Shown: in pieces, positions 8,403 through 16,765 of the stretch | Layout of the letters: each line of letters starts with the position of its first letter | How positions within the stretch are numbered: the stretch's first letter is position 1 | DNA from: an uncultured Clostridia bacterium | Lineage (GTDB): Bacteria; Bacillota; Clostridia; Oscillospirales; Butyricicoccaceae | Length of the DNA: 64,000 nucleotides | Direction of reading: 5' to 3' | Assembly: GCA_944375715.1 (NCBI GenBank) | Contig: CALWAP010000002.1 | Location: 62,001-126,000, forward strand | Made by a program: the position numbers and the translations under genes | Notes under the pieces: generated by a model | The model's database searches: none | What the model saw: the letters and a program-made list of their open reading frames with translations, nothing else | What the model was told of the DNA's origin: nothing

Positions 8403-9404
8403 GTGGAAGCATGCAATGTCGCCATTTTGGGCGCAACAGGCGCCGTCGGCCGCGAGATGCTGGCCCAGCTTGAGGAAAGGAATTTCCCCGTCAAAAACTT
8501 AAAGCTTTTGTCCAGCGCAAAAAGCGCAGGCAAAAAGATAACCTTCAAAGGAAGCGAAATTACCGTCGCCGAAGCAGCGGAGGACGCCTTCAAAGGCGTG
8601 GATATAGTTCTCGGCGCTGCCGAAAACGATATATCAAAAAGATTTGCCCCCGCCATAAAGGCCTCGGGAGCCGTTTATGTCGACAATTCCAGCGCCTTCC
8701 GCCTTGATAAGGATGTCCCGCTGGTCATTCCCGAAATAAACCCCGGGGACATAGCCATGCACAAGGGAATAATCGCAAACCCCAACTGCTCGACGATAAT
8801 CGCTCTGGTGGCGGCCAATCCGATTTCCTCCCTTTCGCCCATAAAGGCAATGGTAGCCTCCACCTATCAGGCCGTGTCGGGTGCTGGCGCGGGCGGCATA
8901 ACCGAGCTTGAAGGCCAGCTTTCGGCCTTTCCAAAATGCGAAACCGTTTCTCCCTCGGTATTTCAGTACCAGATAGCACTGAACCTCATCCCCCAGATAG
9001 GTTCCTTCGGCGAAAACGGCTACACCAGCGAGGAAATGAAAATGCAGAACGAGGGCCGCAAGATACTCCATCTTCCCGAAATGAAGGTGTCCTGCACCTG
9101 TGTCAGGGTACCCGTCATGCGTTCCCATTCCATTTCCCTGACGGTCATCACCGAAAATGAAGTTTCGGTAAAGGACGCCTGCGAGGCCATTGCGGGCGCC
9201 CCCGGCTGCCGCCTTTATGACGACGTGTCGGCCTTAAAATACCCAATGCCCCTTCTGACATCGGGACAGGATCTTGTCTATGTCGGAAGGATAAGGAAGG
9301 ATCTGGCCTTTGAAAACGCCATTTCCCTTTGGTGCTGCGGCGACCAGATAAGAAAGGGTGCAGCCACAAACGCCGTACAGATAGCCGAGCTTCTGTTAAA
9401 ATAA
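8403..9404 (+). CDS. asd: Aspartate-semialdehyde dehydrogenase
   Basis: This enzyme reduces aspartyl phosphate to aspartate semialdehyde with NADPH, the branch point to lysine, threonine, methionine and cell-wall diaminopimelate. The 333-residue protein begins with the NADP loop GATGAVGREML. It has the catalytic Cys in NPNCSTI (near 129) and the catalytic His region RVPVMRSHS (near 238). The start is GTG at 8403, seven bases after AAAGGA. An ATG inside the spacer opens only a two-codon frame, so GTG is the real start. It is cotranscribed with lysA and ends at a strong terminator. Confidence 0.93.
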   Translation: MEACNVAILGATGAVGREMLAQLEERNFPVKNLKLLSSAKSAGKKITFKGSEITVAEAAEDAFKGVDIVLGAAENDISKRFAPAIKASGAVYVDNSSAFRLDKDVPLVIPEINPGDIAMHKGIIANPNCSTIIALVAANPISSLSPIKAMVASTYQAVSGAGAGGITELEGQLSAFPKCETVSPSVFQYQIALNLIPQIGSFGENGYTSEEMKMQNEGRKILHLPEMKVSCTCVRVPVMRSHSISLTVITENEVSVKDACEAIAGAPGCRLYDDVSALKYPMPLLTSGQDLVYVGRIRKDLAFENAISLWCCGDQIRKGAATNAVQIAELLLK

Positions 9405-9410
9405 GCAAAA

Positions 9411-9438
9411 AAGGCCGGAGGCACAGCCTCCGGCCTTT
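9411..9438. terminator. Terminator between asd and the convergent anti-sigma gene
   Basis: A 12-bp stem (AAGGCCGGAGGC and its complement) has a 3-base loop. It is A-rich upstream and T-rich downstream, so it is usable in both directions. Confidence 0.85.
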
Positions 9439-9441
9439 GGC

Positions 9442-10143
9442 TTACTCGATTTTTATCTCATCGGTTTTCAAAATTACCGACGCCGCCGTTTTGACAAGCT
9501 CCAAAGGCTCCAGACCCCTTGCGACCATGAGGTAATCTATGCCGCCGCTTTCAAACTCGGCCGTACAGACGCCATTCTCATTCCGCCCGAACAAGACCCC
9601 CGTCTTTCCGATATATGTCGTCTGCGTTTCGCTTTCGGGCGAAAGATAAATGCAGTCCTTGACTATCCCCAGGCTGGACATCTCGACCGACATTTCCTTT
9701 TCGTCAAGCTGCCACCTGACGGTCACGGTATCTTCCGACATTCCGCCGTCAGGCTTTTGGTAAACATACGCCTGGCCATTTTGCATTACAAGCCCTTCAG
9801 ATATATACGATGGGAAAGCGTCCTTGCCGTAATAATCCATAATACTGCCCATATCCCACAAAAGCTCTGTGTCCTCCAAAGGGTCATACCTTGCGTAATC
9901 AAGCGACACTATGCCCTCGATACTGTTAAAGGACACACTGTCCAGGCTTATCGAAAAGGCCTCGCTTTCTGTTTCCCCGCTTTCAAAGGCCGCAGGCGAT
10001 ACCAGGGCCAGGCAGGCTGCGCAGGCAGCCGCGCAAAGTTTCAAAATCATGTTTTTCCTCCTTTTTTTCCTGTACCCGGCAGCTTCAGCGTAATATCCGT
10101 CACTTATCATGCCCATCGCCGCTTCAAAGGTTTTCAAATCCAT
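9442..10143 (-). CDS. Probable membrane anti-sigma factor, no recognised domain
   Basis: This 233-residue protein has a short cytoplasmic N-terminus (about 30 residues with KKRRKN), one hydrophobic segment (about 32-50, MILKLCAAACAACLALV) and a soluble outer domain. I recognise no family. The anti-sigma role is inferred from its position: its ATG overlaps the stop codon of an ECF sigma factor gene (TAATG), so the two are translationally coupled, the usual arrangement for a sigma factor and its membrane-bound regulator. The outer part may be the sensor. The gene shares a terminator with convergent asd. Confidence 0.6.
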   Translation of the reverse strand: MDLKTFEAAMGMISDGYYAEAAGYRKKRRKNMILKLCAAACAACLALVSPAAFESGETESEAFSISLDSVSFNSIEGIVSLDYARYDPLEDTELLWDMGSIMDYYGKDAFPSYISEGLVMQNGQAYVYQKPDGGMSEDTVTVRWQLDEKEMSVEMSSLGIVKDCIYLSPESETQTTYIGKTGVLFGRNENGVCTAEFESGGIDYLMVARGLEPLELVKTAASVILKTDEIKIE

Positions 10144-10697
10144 TAAACAAGCCCCCTTTCCTCAAGACAGCGCCTGAGCCGTGTGCGGATACGGCTCAGC
10201 CTGACCGATACGTTTTTGGCGCTCAGCCCCGACGCTTGGGAAATATCCTCATAGCTCATAAAAAAGGCATACCTCTGCATGAATACCACGCGGTCTCTTT
10301 TTGAAAGGCTTTTTAAAAAGCCCTCTATTTCCAAAGCCAGCTCCTTCGCCTCCACCTCCCCCATGGGATCGCTTTTGGACACAAGCACGCCCTCCAACTC
10401 GTCTATCGCAACGTTGCGCCGGGAATCCCTTTTCAAAGCCGTATGTTTCTTCAAAGCGGCAAGGGATATGTTCCTGACCGTTTTGCAAAGATATGCCAAA
10501 AGGGACTTCGGCCTTTGGGGCGGTATGCTGTTCCACAAGGCAAGATAGGCGTCGTTTACACATTCCTTGGCGTCCCGGCTGTCGCCCAGCACACCCTCTG
10601 CAAGACTGCGGCAAAGCCTGCCGTAGGAAAGGTCCAGCTCGGTCAACGCTTTCTGGCTGCGGGCAAAAAACAGCTCGATTATTCTGCCGTCCTCCAA
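10143..10697 (-). CDS. ECF-type RNA polymerase sigma factor
   Basis: This 184-residue sigma-70-family protein has a region 2-like helix bundle (AKECVNDAYLALWNSIPP, near 45-62) that binds core polymerase and the -10 element. Its C-terminal region 4 helix-turn-helix (YEDISQASGLSAKNVSVRLS) contacts the -35. Regions 1 and 3 are absent, as in the ECF group. The overlapping downstream gene probably encodes its anti-sigma factor. I could not identify its target promoters. The divergent flavodoxin-like gene 130 bp away is a candidate member of the regulon, by position only. Confidence 0.85.
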   Translation of the reverse strand: MEDGRIIELFFARSQKALTELDLSYGRLCRSLAEGVLGDSRDAKECVNDAYLALWNSIPPQRPKSLLAYLCKTVRNISLAALKKHTALKRDSRRNVAIDELEGVLVSKSDPMGEVEAKELALEIEGFLKSLSKRDRVVFMQRYAFFMSYEDISQASGLSAKNVSVRLSRIRTRLRRCLEERGLV

Positions 10698-10764
10698 AAA
10701 ATCACTCCCTTCACCGAATAAGTAGCCTTTTGGCTTTCAAAACTACAACCTTTGAATGAAAAGT

Positions 10765-10793
10765 TTGCCCAAAAGCCCAAAATCGATTATGCT
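10765..10793 (+). promoter_or_regulatory. Possible promoter of the flavodoxin-like reductase gene
   Basis: TTGCCC (10765-10770), a 17-base spacer and TATGCT (10788-10793) lie 33 bases before the start codon. Confidence 0.4.
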
Positions 10794-10825
10794 TAAACAA
10801 AAAACCAGCTTTAAAAGGAGGCACT

Positions 10826-11416
10826 ATGTCAAAAAACATTCTTATAATCCTGGGCGGCGGCCGCCCCAACGGAAATACGCATCGTCTTGTACAGGCTTTC
10901 AAACGCGGCGCCGAGGATTCCGGGCACTCGGTCACAGTGTTTTCCCTTATGGCAAAAGAAGTCAAAGGGTGCCTCGGCTGCAATTTCTGCCGTTGGGGCA
11001 GGCCATGCATACAGAAGGATGATTTTCCCGAACTTGCTGAAAAAATCAAGGACGCCGACCTTATCGTTTTTGCTTCCCCGCTTTATTTCTGGACATTATC
11101 AGCCCGCATCAAAGCCGTAATTGAGCGCCTTTACTCCCTGGCCGAAAAGGACAGCGACCCTCCCCTGGGACGCTATGAAAAGTACCCTGCCAAAGACTGC
11201 GCCCTTTTGATGACTGCCGCCGACAACCTTTTCTGGACCTTTGAACAGGCTGTTTCCTACTACCGTTTTGCCATAGTTAATTACATAGGCTTCCATGACA
11301 AAGGCATGCTTTTGGCCGGCGGCTGCGGCAGCTCTTCCGGAAAGCCGGAAATAGAAAAAACGGGACATCTTGACTCTGCCTATAATTTCGGCAAAACCGT
11401 TTATCTTGAAGTGTGA
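10826..11416 (+). CDS. Flavodoxin-fold NAD(P)H-dependent oxidoreductase
   Basis: This 196-residue protein starts with a flavodoxin-like FMN phosphate loop (ILGGGRPNGNTHRL). A conserved GCLGCNFCRW motif near residue 49 is typical of the iron-sulfur-flavoprotein or NAD(P)H:FMN reductase group. The next strand ends in SPLYFWTLSARIKAVIER, which lines the FMN site. It is likely a cytoplasmic flavin-dependent reductase; its electron acceptor is unknown. The start has AAAGGAGG six bases upstream. It stands alone, divergent from the ECF sigma operon. Confidence 0.8.
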   Translation: MSKNILIILGGGRPNGNTHRLVQAFKRGAEDSGHSVTVFSLMAKEVKGCLGCNFCRWGRPCIQKDDFPELAEKIKDADLIVFASPLYFWTLSARIKAVIERLYSLAEKDSDPPLGRYEKYPAKDCALLMTAADNLFWTFEQAVSYYRFAIVNYIGFHDKGMLLAGGCGSSSGKPEIEKTGHLDSAYNFGKTVYLEV

Positions 11417-11426
11417 CCTTCCCGCC

Positions 11427-11455
11427 TTGAAAGAAAAGGCGTTTTGTTGTAGAAT
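11427..11455 (+). promoter_or_regulatory. Promoter of purB
   Basis: TTGAAA (11427-11432), a 17-base spacer and TAGAAT (11450-11455) match the consensus well. Confidence 0.65.
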
Positions 11456-11501
11456 ATTTTAAGGTTATTTGTCACAAAGAAAAATATACGGAGGCAGATT
11501 T

Positions 11502-12938
11502 ATGAATCCCAACGAAAAGTACTCTTCCCCCCTTTCGTCGAGATACGCCAGCGACGAGATGCAGTACCTTTTCTCACCGCAGTTCAAGTTTTCCACATGG
11601 CGCAGGCTGTGGATATATCTGGCCGAGGCCGAGCAGGAGCTGGGCCTGGATATAACCGACGAACAGCTTGACGAAATGAGAGCCCATATCGAGGACATCG
11701 ACTTTGAAAAGGCGGCCGCTTTCGAGAAAAAGCTGCGCCATGACGTCATGGCCCATGTCCATACCTATGGCGAGCTGTGCCCCAACGCCATGCCCATAAT
11801 CCACCTGGGCGCCACATCCTGCTATGTGGGGGACAACACCGACATAATCATCATGCGCAAGGCTTTGGAGCTTATAAGGGCAAGGCTTGTGGCCGTTTTG
11901 AGGGTCCTGCGCGATTTCGCCTGCAAATACAAATCCCAGCCTACATTGGCCTTCACCCATTTCCAGCCCGCCCAGCCGACGACGGTGGGCAAAAGGGCCT
12001 GCCTTTGGATTAACGACCTGACTCTTGACCTTGAAGAGCTGGAACAGGTCATCAAGGCCGTCCTGCCCCTGGGCTCCAAAGGTACCACCGGCACCCAGGC
12101 CAGCTTTTTGGAGCTGTTTGACGGGGATTACTCCAAAGTTAAGAAGATAGACGATATAATCGCAAAAAAAATGGGCTTTGAAAAGGCCGTTCCCGTTTCG
12201 GGCCAGACCTATTCCCGCAAGCTGGACAGCAGGGTTTTGGACCTTTTGTCCCACATTGCCCAGAGCGCCCACAAGTTCTCCAACGACATAAGGCTTTTGG
12301 CCCACCTCAAGGAGGTTGAAGAGCCCTTTGAAAAGAACCAGATAGGCTCCTCGGCCATGGCCTATAAGCGCAATCCCATGCGCAGCGAGCGCATAGCCTC
12401 CCTTTCACGTTATATTATGACAGACGCCCAGAATGCCGCCATTACGGCTTCGGCTCAGTGGTTTGAGCGTACTTTGGACGACAGCGCCAACAAGCGTATC
12501 TCGATACCCGAAGGATTTTTGGCCTGCGACGCCGTACTGAGCCTTTATGCCAATGTGGCAAACGGCCTTGTCGTTTATCCCAAGGTCATTGAAAAGCACA
12601 TGATGCAGGAGCTGCCCTTCATGGCCACCGAAAACATCATGATGGACGCCGTCAAAAGGGGCGGCGACCGCCAGGAGCTGCATGAACTGATAAGGCAGCA
12701 CTCGATGGCGGCCGGCTATGCCGTCAAGATGGAGGGCAAGGACAACGACCTTCTGGACCGCATAGCAAATGACCCCCATTTCGGCGTAACAAAGCAGGAG
12801 CTTGAACACATGATGAAGCCCGAAAACTTCATCGGCTGCGCCGCCATGCAGGCCGAAAGCTATATAAACGAGGTCATAGATCCTCTCCTTGCAAAGTATC
12901 AGGCCGTAAACGCAAACGAAAACGAAATAAAAGTTTAA
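11502..12938 (+). CDS. purB: Adenylosuccinate lyase
   Basis: This fumarase/aspartase-superfamily enzyme releases fumarate from SAICAR and from adenylosuccinate in purine synthesis. The 478-residue protein has the catalytic His regions HDVMAHVHTYG and THFQPAQPTTVGKR, and the family signature GSSAMAYKRNPMRSE with the mobile-loop Ser. An in-frame TTG at 11469 extends the frame, but ATG 11502 is preceded by CGGAGG at a good distance. The gene is monocistronic between its own promoter and a strong terminator. Confidence 0.95.
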   Translation: MNPNEKYSSPLSSRYASDEMQYLFSPQFKFSTWRRLWIYLAEAEQELGLDITDEQLDEMRAHIEDIDFEKAAAFEKKLRHDVMAHVHTYGELCPNAMPIIHLGATSCYVGDNTDIIIMRKALELIRARLVAVLRVLRDFACKYKSQPTLAFTHFQPAQPTTVGKRACLWINDLTLDLEELEQVIKAVLPLGSKGTTGTQASFLELFDGDYSKVKKIDDIIAKKMGFEKAVPVSGQTYSRKLDSRVLDLLSHIAQSAHKFSNDIRLLAHLKEVEEPFEKNQIGSSAMAYKRNPMRSERIASLSRYIMTDAQNAAITASAQWFERTLDDSANKRISIPEGFLACDAVLSLYANVANGLVVYPKVIEKHMMQELPFMATENIMMDAVKRGGDRQELHELIRQHSMAAGYAVKMEGKDNDLLDRIANDPHFGVTKQELEHMMKPENFIGCAAMQAESYINEVIDPLLAKYQAVNANENEIKV

Positions 12939-12940
12939 AA

Positions 12941-12965
12941 AACGGGGCATAAGCCCCGTTTTTTT
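12941..12965. terminator. Terminator between convergent purB and aminotransferase genes
   Basis: AACGGGGC and GCCCCGTT pair around ATAA, with A residues before and a T-run after. It is usable from both sides. Confidence 0.9.
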
Positions 12966-12966
12966 A

Positions 12967-14148
12967 TCAGATACCTAAATATTTGCGCGTCAGATCCCCG
13001 ATTATCTTTATGCCCCTTTCACAGTCGCTGTCGCTTGCCAAGGAATAGCTTAAGCGGAATGATGTGCAGTCACGTCCGCCGTCGGGGCAGAACTGCCTGC
13101 CGGGGACGACCATGACCCCCTTTTGAGCAAGTTCATCCAAAAATGCGTCAATATCGCACCTCTTGGGCATTGTAACCCAGATGAACATTCCGCCCTGGGG
13201 CTTTGTGAACTCGACATCTCTGTGACAGTATTTCTGAAGAAGTGAATACATGAGCCTGCCCCTGTGGCCGTACAGCTCCCTTAAATGGGCTATCTCGTCT
13301 TCCATTCCATCTTCAAGCAGCTTGCAGCTTATTCTTTGGGCCCAGGTGGAAACATGCAGATCGACAGCTGTTTTAAGCAGGCTGAACCCTTTTCCCATTT
13401 CCCCTTCGGCCACGACATATCCTACCCTTAAACCGGGGGCGATTATCTTTGACATGCTGGATGTAAGCGCCACATACCCGTGCTGGTCATAGTGCTTTAT
13501 AAAGGGGATAAACTCACCGTCATATCTTAGCTCATAGTAAGGGTTATCCTCCAAAACGGGGACATCGTACTTATAGGCCAGGCGGCAGATCTCTTTCCTT
13601 TTATATTCCGGAAGACTTATACCCGTGGGGTTCTGAAAATCGGATATTATGTAAAGCAGCCTGGGCTTTAACGTCCTCATCTTTTCTTCCAGATCCTCAA
13701 GATCAATGCCATCATTTTCCATCTTTACTCCGACAGGCTTGCCGCCCATGCCCTTTATAGTGTCAAGGGCCGCCATGAAGGTGGGATTTTCGCACAAAAC
13801 TATGTCGCCGTAATTACAGAAAAGCTGCACTGCCAGGGCTATGGCCTGCTGCCCGCCGCCCGTAATGGTTATCTCATCATTTTCCCTGACCGTTTCATAC
13901 CTGCGGTTCAGAAAGTTTTTTACGGCCTGCTTGAGGTCGGCCCTGCCGCCTGCCGACGAATAGCTGAGCATCGAGCAGGGATCGCTTTCCAAAAGCTCCT
14001 GAGAAGCCTTTTTAATTCGTTCTATCGGGAAGCCCTCGTCGGGAGGGTTTCCTATGGAAAATTTTATGAGGTTAGGGTCGGACAGCCTGTCTATGCCCGA
14101 TTCCCTGCCGCTTTCAAAAAGCGGCCTTACGTTGTTTGAAAACTGCAT
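12967..14148 (-). CDS. PLP-dependent aminotransferase, 2-aminoadipate/MocR-like branch
   Basis: This 393-residue class I/II aminotransferase has GGGQQAIALAV at the PLP phosphate site, DFQNPTG and the PLP lysine in TSSMSKIIAPGLRVGYV (near 235). The C-terminal Arg is in FRLSYSLAS. The layout resembles LysN/Aro8-type 2-aminoadipate and aromatic aminotransferases, and the catalytic domain of MocR regulators, but no DNA-binding domain is attached. The substrate cannot be named. The gene is transcribed alone towards purB; the gene on the other side (creatininase family) is divergent. Confidence 0.82.
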   Translation of the reverse strand: MQFSNNVRPLFESGRESGIDRLSDPNLIKFSIGNPPDEGFPIERIKKASQELLESDPCSMLSYSSAGGRADLKQAVKNFLNRRYETVRENDEITITGGGQQAIALAVQLFCNYGDIVLCENPTFMAALDTIKGMGGKPVGVKMENDGIDLEDLEEKMRTLKPRLLYIISDFQNPTGISLPEYKRKEICRLAYKYDVPVLEDNPYYELRYDGEFIPFIKHYDQHGYVALTSSMSKIIAPGLRVGYVVAEGEMGKGFSLLKTAVDLHVSTWAQRISCKLLEDGMEDEIAHLRELYGHRGRLMYSLLQKYCHRDVEFTKPQGGMFIWVTMPKRCDIDAFLDELAQKGVMVVPGRQFCPDGGRDCTSFRLSYSLASDSDCERGIKIIGDLTRKYLGI

Positions 14149-14211
14149 ATATTTCCCCTTTCCGCCGGGAATGTACCGACTTTTTATTTAATACAAAAGA
14201 TTATATCACAG

Positions 14212-14241
14212 TTGCTTTTTTAAGGTAAAGGCTATTATAAT
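14212..14241 (+). promoter_or_regulatory. Promoter of the creatininase-family gene
   Basis: TTGCTT (14212-14217), an 18-base spacer and a perfect TATAAT (14236-14241). Confidence 0.6.
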
Positions 14242-14282
14242 ATATTTATAAACGGCTATGCCGATAAAAAAGGAGCGGTTTT

Positions 14283-15038
14283 ATGAGACTTGAAAGAATA
14301 AGCTGGCCTAAGGCCGAGGAGTATTTCAAACATAACGACATGGTCATTTTGCCGACAGGCAGCGTCGAGTGCCATGGCCGCCATGTGGCCCTGGGCACCG
14401 ATTTCCTTGTACCCCAGAAAATAATCGAGCTTATGGAGCCTAAATGCGACGTATTGATAGCCCCGGCCCTGCCCTACGGTTCCTGCGAATACCTCGAGGA
14501 CTTCCCCGGGACCATCAACCTGGGATACGACGTCCTTTATGCCGTTGTAGGCAAAATCGCCGAAAACCTTTACCGCCACGGCGCAAGAAAGTTCCTTTTT
14601 ATGAACGGGCACGGCGGAAACAACGCCGCTTTGGAGCAGGTCTGCATGGATCTGGACAAAAAGGGCGCTTTGGGCGCGGTACTTAATTGGTGGACCCTGG
14701 CCTGGACCCTTGACCCTTCATGGAAGGGCGGCCACGGCGGCGGCGAGGAAACCTCGGCCATGATGGCCATAGGCGACGACCTGGTGGATAAAAGCATGAT
14801 GGCCGACTCTAACATAAAGGATCTGACCGGCAATCTCAAGACAACGGGCTTCGGCACAATAGACTTCCGCGGATTCAACATCATCACAAGAAGGCGCGTG
14901 CGCTCGATAACCGACAACGGCTGGATAGGCACGGACCACCCCAATACCGCCTCCAAGGAGTGGGGAGAAAAAATGCTCAAGGCCTGCGCCGATTACGCTT
15001 TGGACTTTATAGAAGAGTTTAAAAAGGTCGAGCTTTAA
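14283..15038 (+). CDS. Creatininase-family metal-dependent amidohydrolase
   Basis: This 251-residue protein has the metal-binding pattern of the creatininase family: GSVECHGRHVALGTD (Glu, His and Asp ligands, near 24-38), the NGHGGNN loop near 107 and GEETSAM with a late Glu near 157. Known members hydrolyse creatinine, mycofactocin precursors or formamidopyrimidines, so the family does not fix the substrate. GTTTT separates AAAAAGGAGC from ATG 14283. It is a single-gene unit with its own promoter and terminator. Confidence 0.82.
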   Translation: MRLERISWPKAEEYFKHNDMVILPTGSVECHGRHVALGTDFLVPQKIIELMEPKCDVLIAPALPYGSCEYLEDFPGTINLGYDVLYAVVGKIAENLYRHGARKFLFMNGHGGNNAALEQVCMDLDKKGALGAVLNWWTLAWTLDPSWKGGHGGGEETSAMMAIGDDLVDKSMMADSNIKDLTGNLKTTGFGTIDFRGFNIITRRRVRSITDNGWIGTDHPNTASKEWGEKMLKACADYALDFIEEFKKVEL

Positions 15039-15053
15039 AAATATGTCTTTTAA

Positions 15054-15083
15054 AAATCCCGAAGGGAAAACCCTTCGGGATTT
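15054..15083. terminator. Bidirectional terminator
   Basis: A 13-bp stem (AAATCCCGAAGGG and its complement) around AAAA separates the creatininase-family gene from the convergent deacetylase gene. Confidence 0.85.
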
Positions 15084-15085
15084 CT

Positions 15086-16591
15086 TCATTTTCTTTCGGA
15101 AATATAGGATATCACATCATCTTCGGTCATGTTTTCGGTGACCGTCAGCCTGCAAAGGACCCTGAGGCTGCTTTCATCCCCCGCCAAAACCGTATTTTTA
15201 AAATCGGCATCGGTAGTAAAGGTCATTTTAATTCCCAGGTCTTTCAGCGCCTTTTCGGAAATATCGTCATACTGACCCTTCGGATACGCCAGGGCATAAA
15301 CCTCGGGCAGTCCCAAAGAGCCGTATTTTTCAAGATCGGCCCTGAGCTCTGCCATGTAAGCTTCTTCACTCTCGTCGCTTTGAATAAGGGCCACGGGCCT
15401 TTCACCGTCAAGGACCCCATGCATGTCGTAGGTGTGGCACTGTATCTCCATCACGCCCGAACCCTGCATTTCCAACGCCTGGTCCAGCCCGAAATGAGGC
15501 GTTATGGCCATTTCCGTATCTTTATAAGTATCCTTGCCCAAAGAACAGCCTATGACGAATATCGTGGCCTTCATTCCAAGCTCTTTCAAGATCGGATAGG
15601 CATATTCATAATTGCTCATATACCCGTCGTCAAAGGTGACCATGACGGGGTTTCCGGGCAGCGCCCTGCCTTCATATACAAAATCAAGAACATCTTTTGC
15701 ACTGACGGCGCTGTAACCTGCGTCTTTTAAAGCGAGCAAATGGCGTTCAAATGTTTCCGGCGAAACCTCCATCGAGCCGGAAGGGCTTTCGGATATATGA
15801 TGATAAAGCAGAACGGGGATATTTTCGCTCAGGCTGCCGTCATATTCCACCGGCTCCTGCTGAACCTTAAGCACCTCGTTTACATTGGTTCTTGTCACCA
15901 AAACGCCGAAATTCTGCCCGAAAAGCTCCGTTTCTTCGCCCGAAAGGCAGGAAAGGATTATCCCGCATATACCTGCGCCGGCGCAATCGCGTGTATAGAA
16001 GTAGCCGCTTTCGCATGACGCGCTTGTATAGCTGAAATCATAAAAATCACAAATTTTCGAAAGCTGCCTTTTGTAATCCCGCACATCTTCAAATTTAATG
16101 CTGTCCTGCCTGGAGCTGTGCAGCGGCATCATCAAAACGGTAAGCTCAGCGCCTTTTTCATCGCAGTATTCTTTGAGCCTTTCAACGGCATCCAGAGCCC
16201 GGCCGCGTCCGTTTAAACGGATGGTCCCACCTACAGGTTCAAAAGAGGCGCCGCCCCGTTCGAGTTCTTCCATCGACTGAGGCAGCTGAGGCTCGTATTC
16301 CGCCGCTTCGCTTAAGTCAAGACAGAGCATTATGTGGGAATATCCATTCATCACGGCCAAAACAGCAGCCCTCACCGATTTTTCAATATCCATCAGGGGC
16401 TTTATTTCATATGTATGGCCAAAAACCCTTGTCAGCTCCTGAGTATCGAAAAAAGCCGAAGAAGCGCAGCCCGTAACAAGGCCGTCATAGCCTTTCTCAT
16501 CTGCGGTTCCGGCATACGAAAAAAGGCTGAGGGCCAGGGAAATCAAAAGGGCCGCCGATGACGAGCGCAGCATAACTCCTTTCTTTTTCAA
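15086..16591 (-). CDS. Secreted polysaccharide deacetylase family protein (CE4/NodB)
   Basis: This exported protein of 501 residues has a signal peptide (MKKKGVMLRSSSAALLISL..., ending near SYAGTA). About 240 residues of unrecognised N-terminal domain precede a CE4 deacetylase domain. That domain begins at IPVLLYHHIS (near 265) with the catalytic TFDDGYMSN motif (near 320) and the metal His pair in QCHTYDMHG. A late LAYPKGQYDD motif is typical. Such enzymes remove acetyl groups from peptidoglycan or surface sugars. I chose TTG 16591: GGAGGTGA lies 6 bases before it. A GTG at 16600 is inside that site, and ATG 16573 has too short a gap. Confidence 0.8.
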   Translation of the reverse strand: MKKKGVMLRSSSAALLISLALSLFSYAGTADEKGYDGLVTGCASSAFFDTQELTRVFGHTYEIKPLMDIEKSVRAAVLAVMNGYSHIMLCLDLSEAAEYEPQLPQSMEELERGGASFEPVGGTIRLNGRGRALDAVERLKEYCDEKGAELTVLMMPLHSSRQDSIKFEDVRDYKRQLSKICDFYDFSYTSASCESGYFYTRDCAGAGICGIILSCLSGEETELFGQNFGVLVTRTNVNEVLKVQQEPVEYDGSLSENIPVLLYHHISESPSGSMEVSPETFERHLLALKDAGYSAVSAKDVLDFVYEGRALPGNPVMVTFDDGYMSNYEYAYPILKELGMKATIFVIGCSLGKDTYKDTEMAITPHFGLDQALEMQGSGVMEIQCHTYDMHGVLDGERPVALIQSDESEEAYMAELRADLEKYGSLGLPEVYALAYPKGQYDDISEKALKDLGIKMTFTTDADFKNTVLAGDESSLRVLCRLTVTENMTEDDVISYISERK

Positions 16592-16674
16592 AAAAGTCAC
16601 CTCCGGAAATTTTAAAACTAATAAATTTTATCATATTTTAAACCAAACCGCCACAGAAAAATTGTCCTGATGAT

Positions 16675-16710
16675 GCAAAGAGGGCCAGGCATTTGCCTGG
16701 CCCTCTTTGC
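16675..16710. repeat. Perfect 17-bp inverted repeat, terminator-like without a long T-run
   Basis: GCAAAGAGGGCCAGGCA and its exact complement are separated by two bases. No T-run follows on either strand beyond the TTT in the arm. It lies about 85 bp upstream of the minus-strand deacetylase gene and marks the left edge of the structured intergenic region. Confidence 0.8.
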
Positions 16711-16765
16711 TCAAGAAAAAGGAGAGATGATTATGCATGAAGTTAGAAGCTTGCATTTTTAAACT

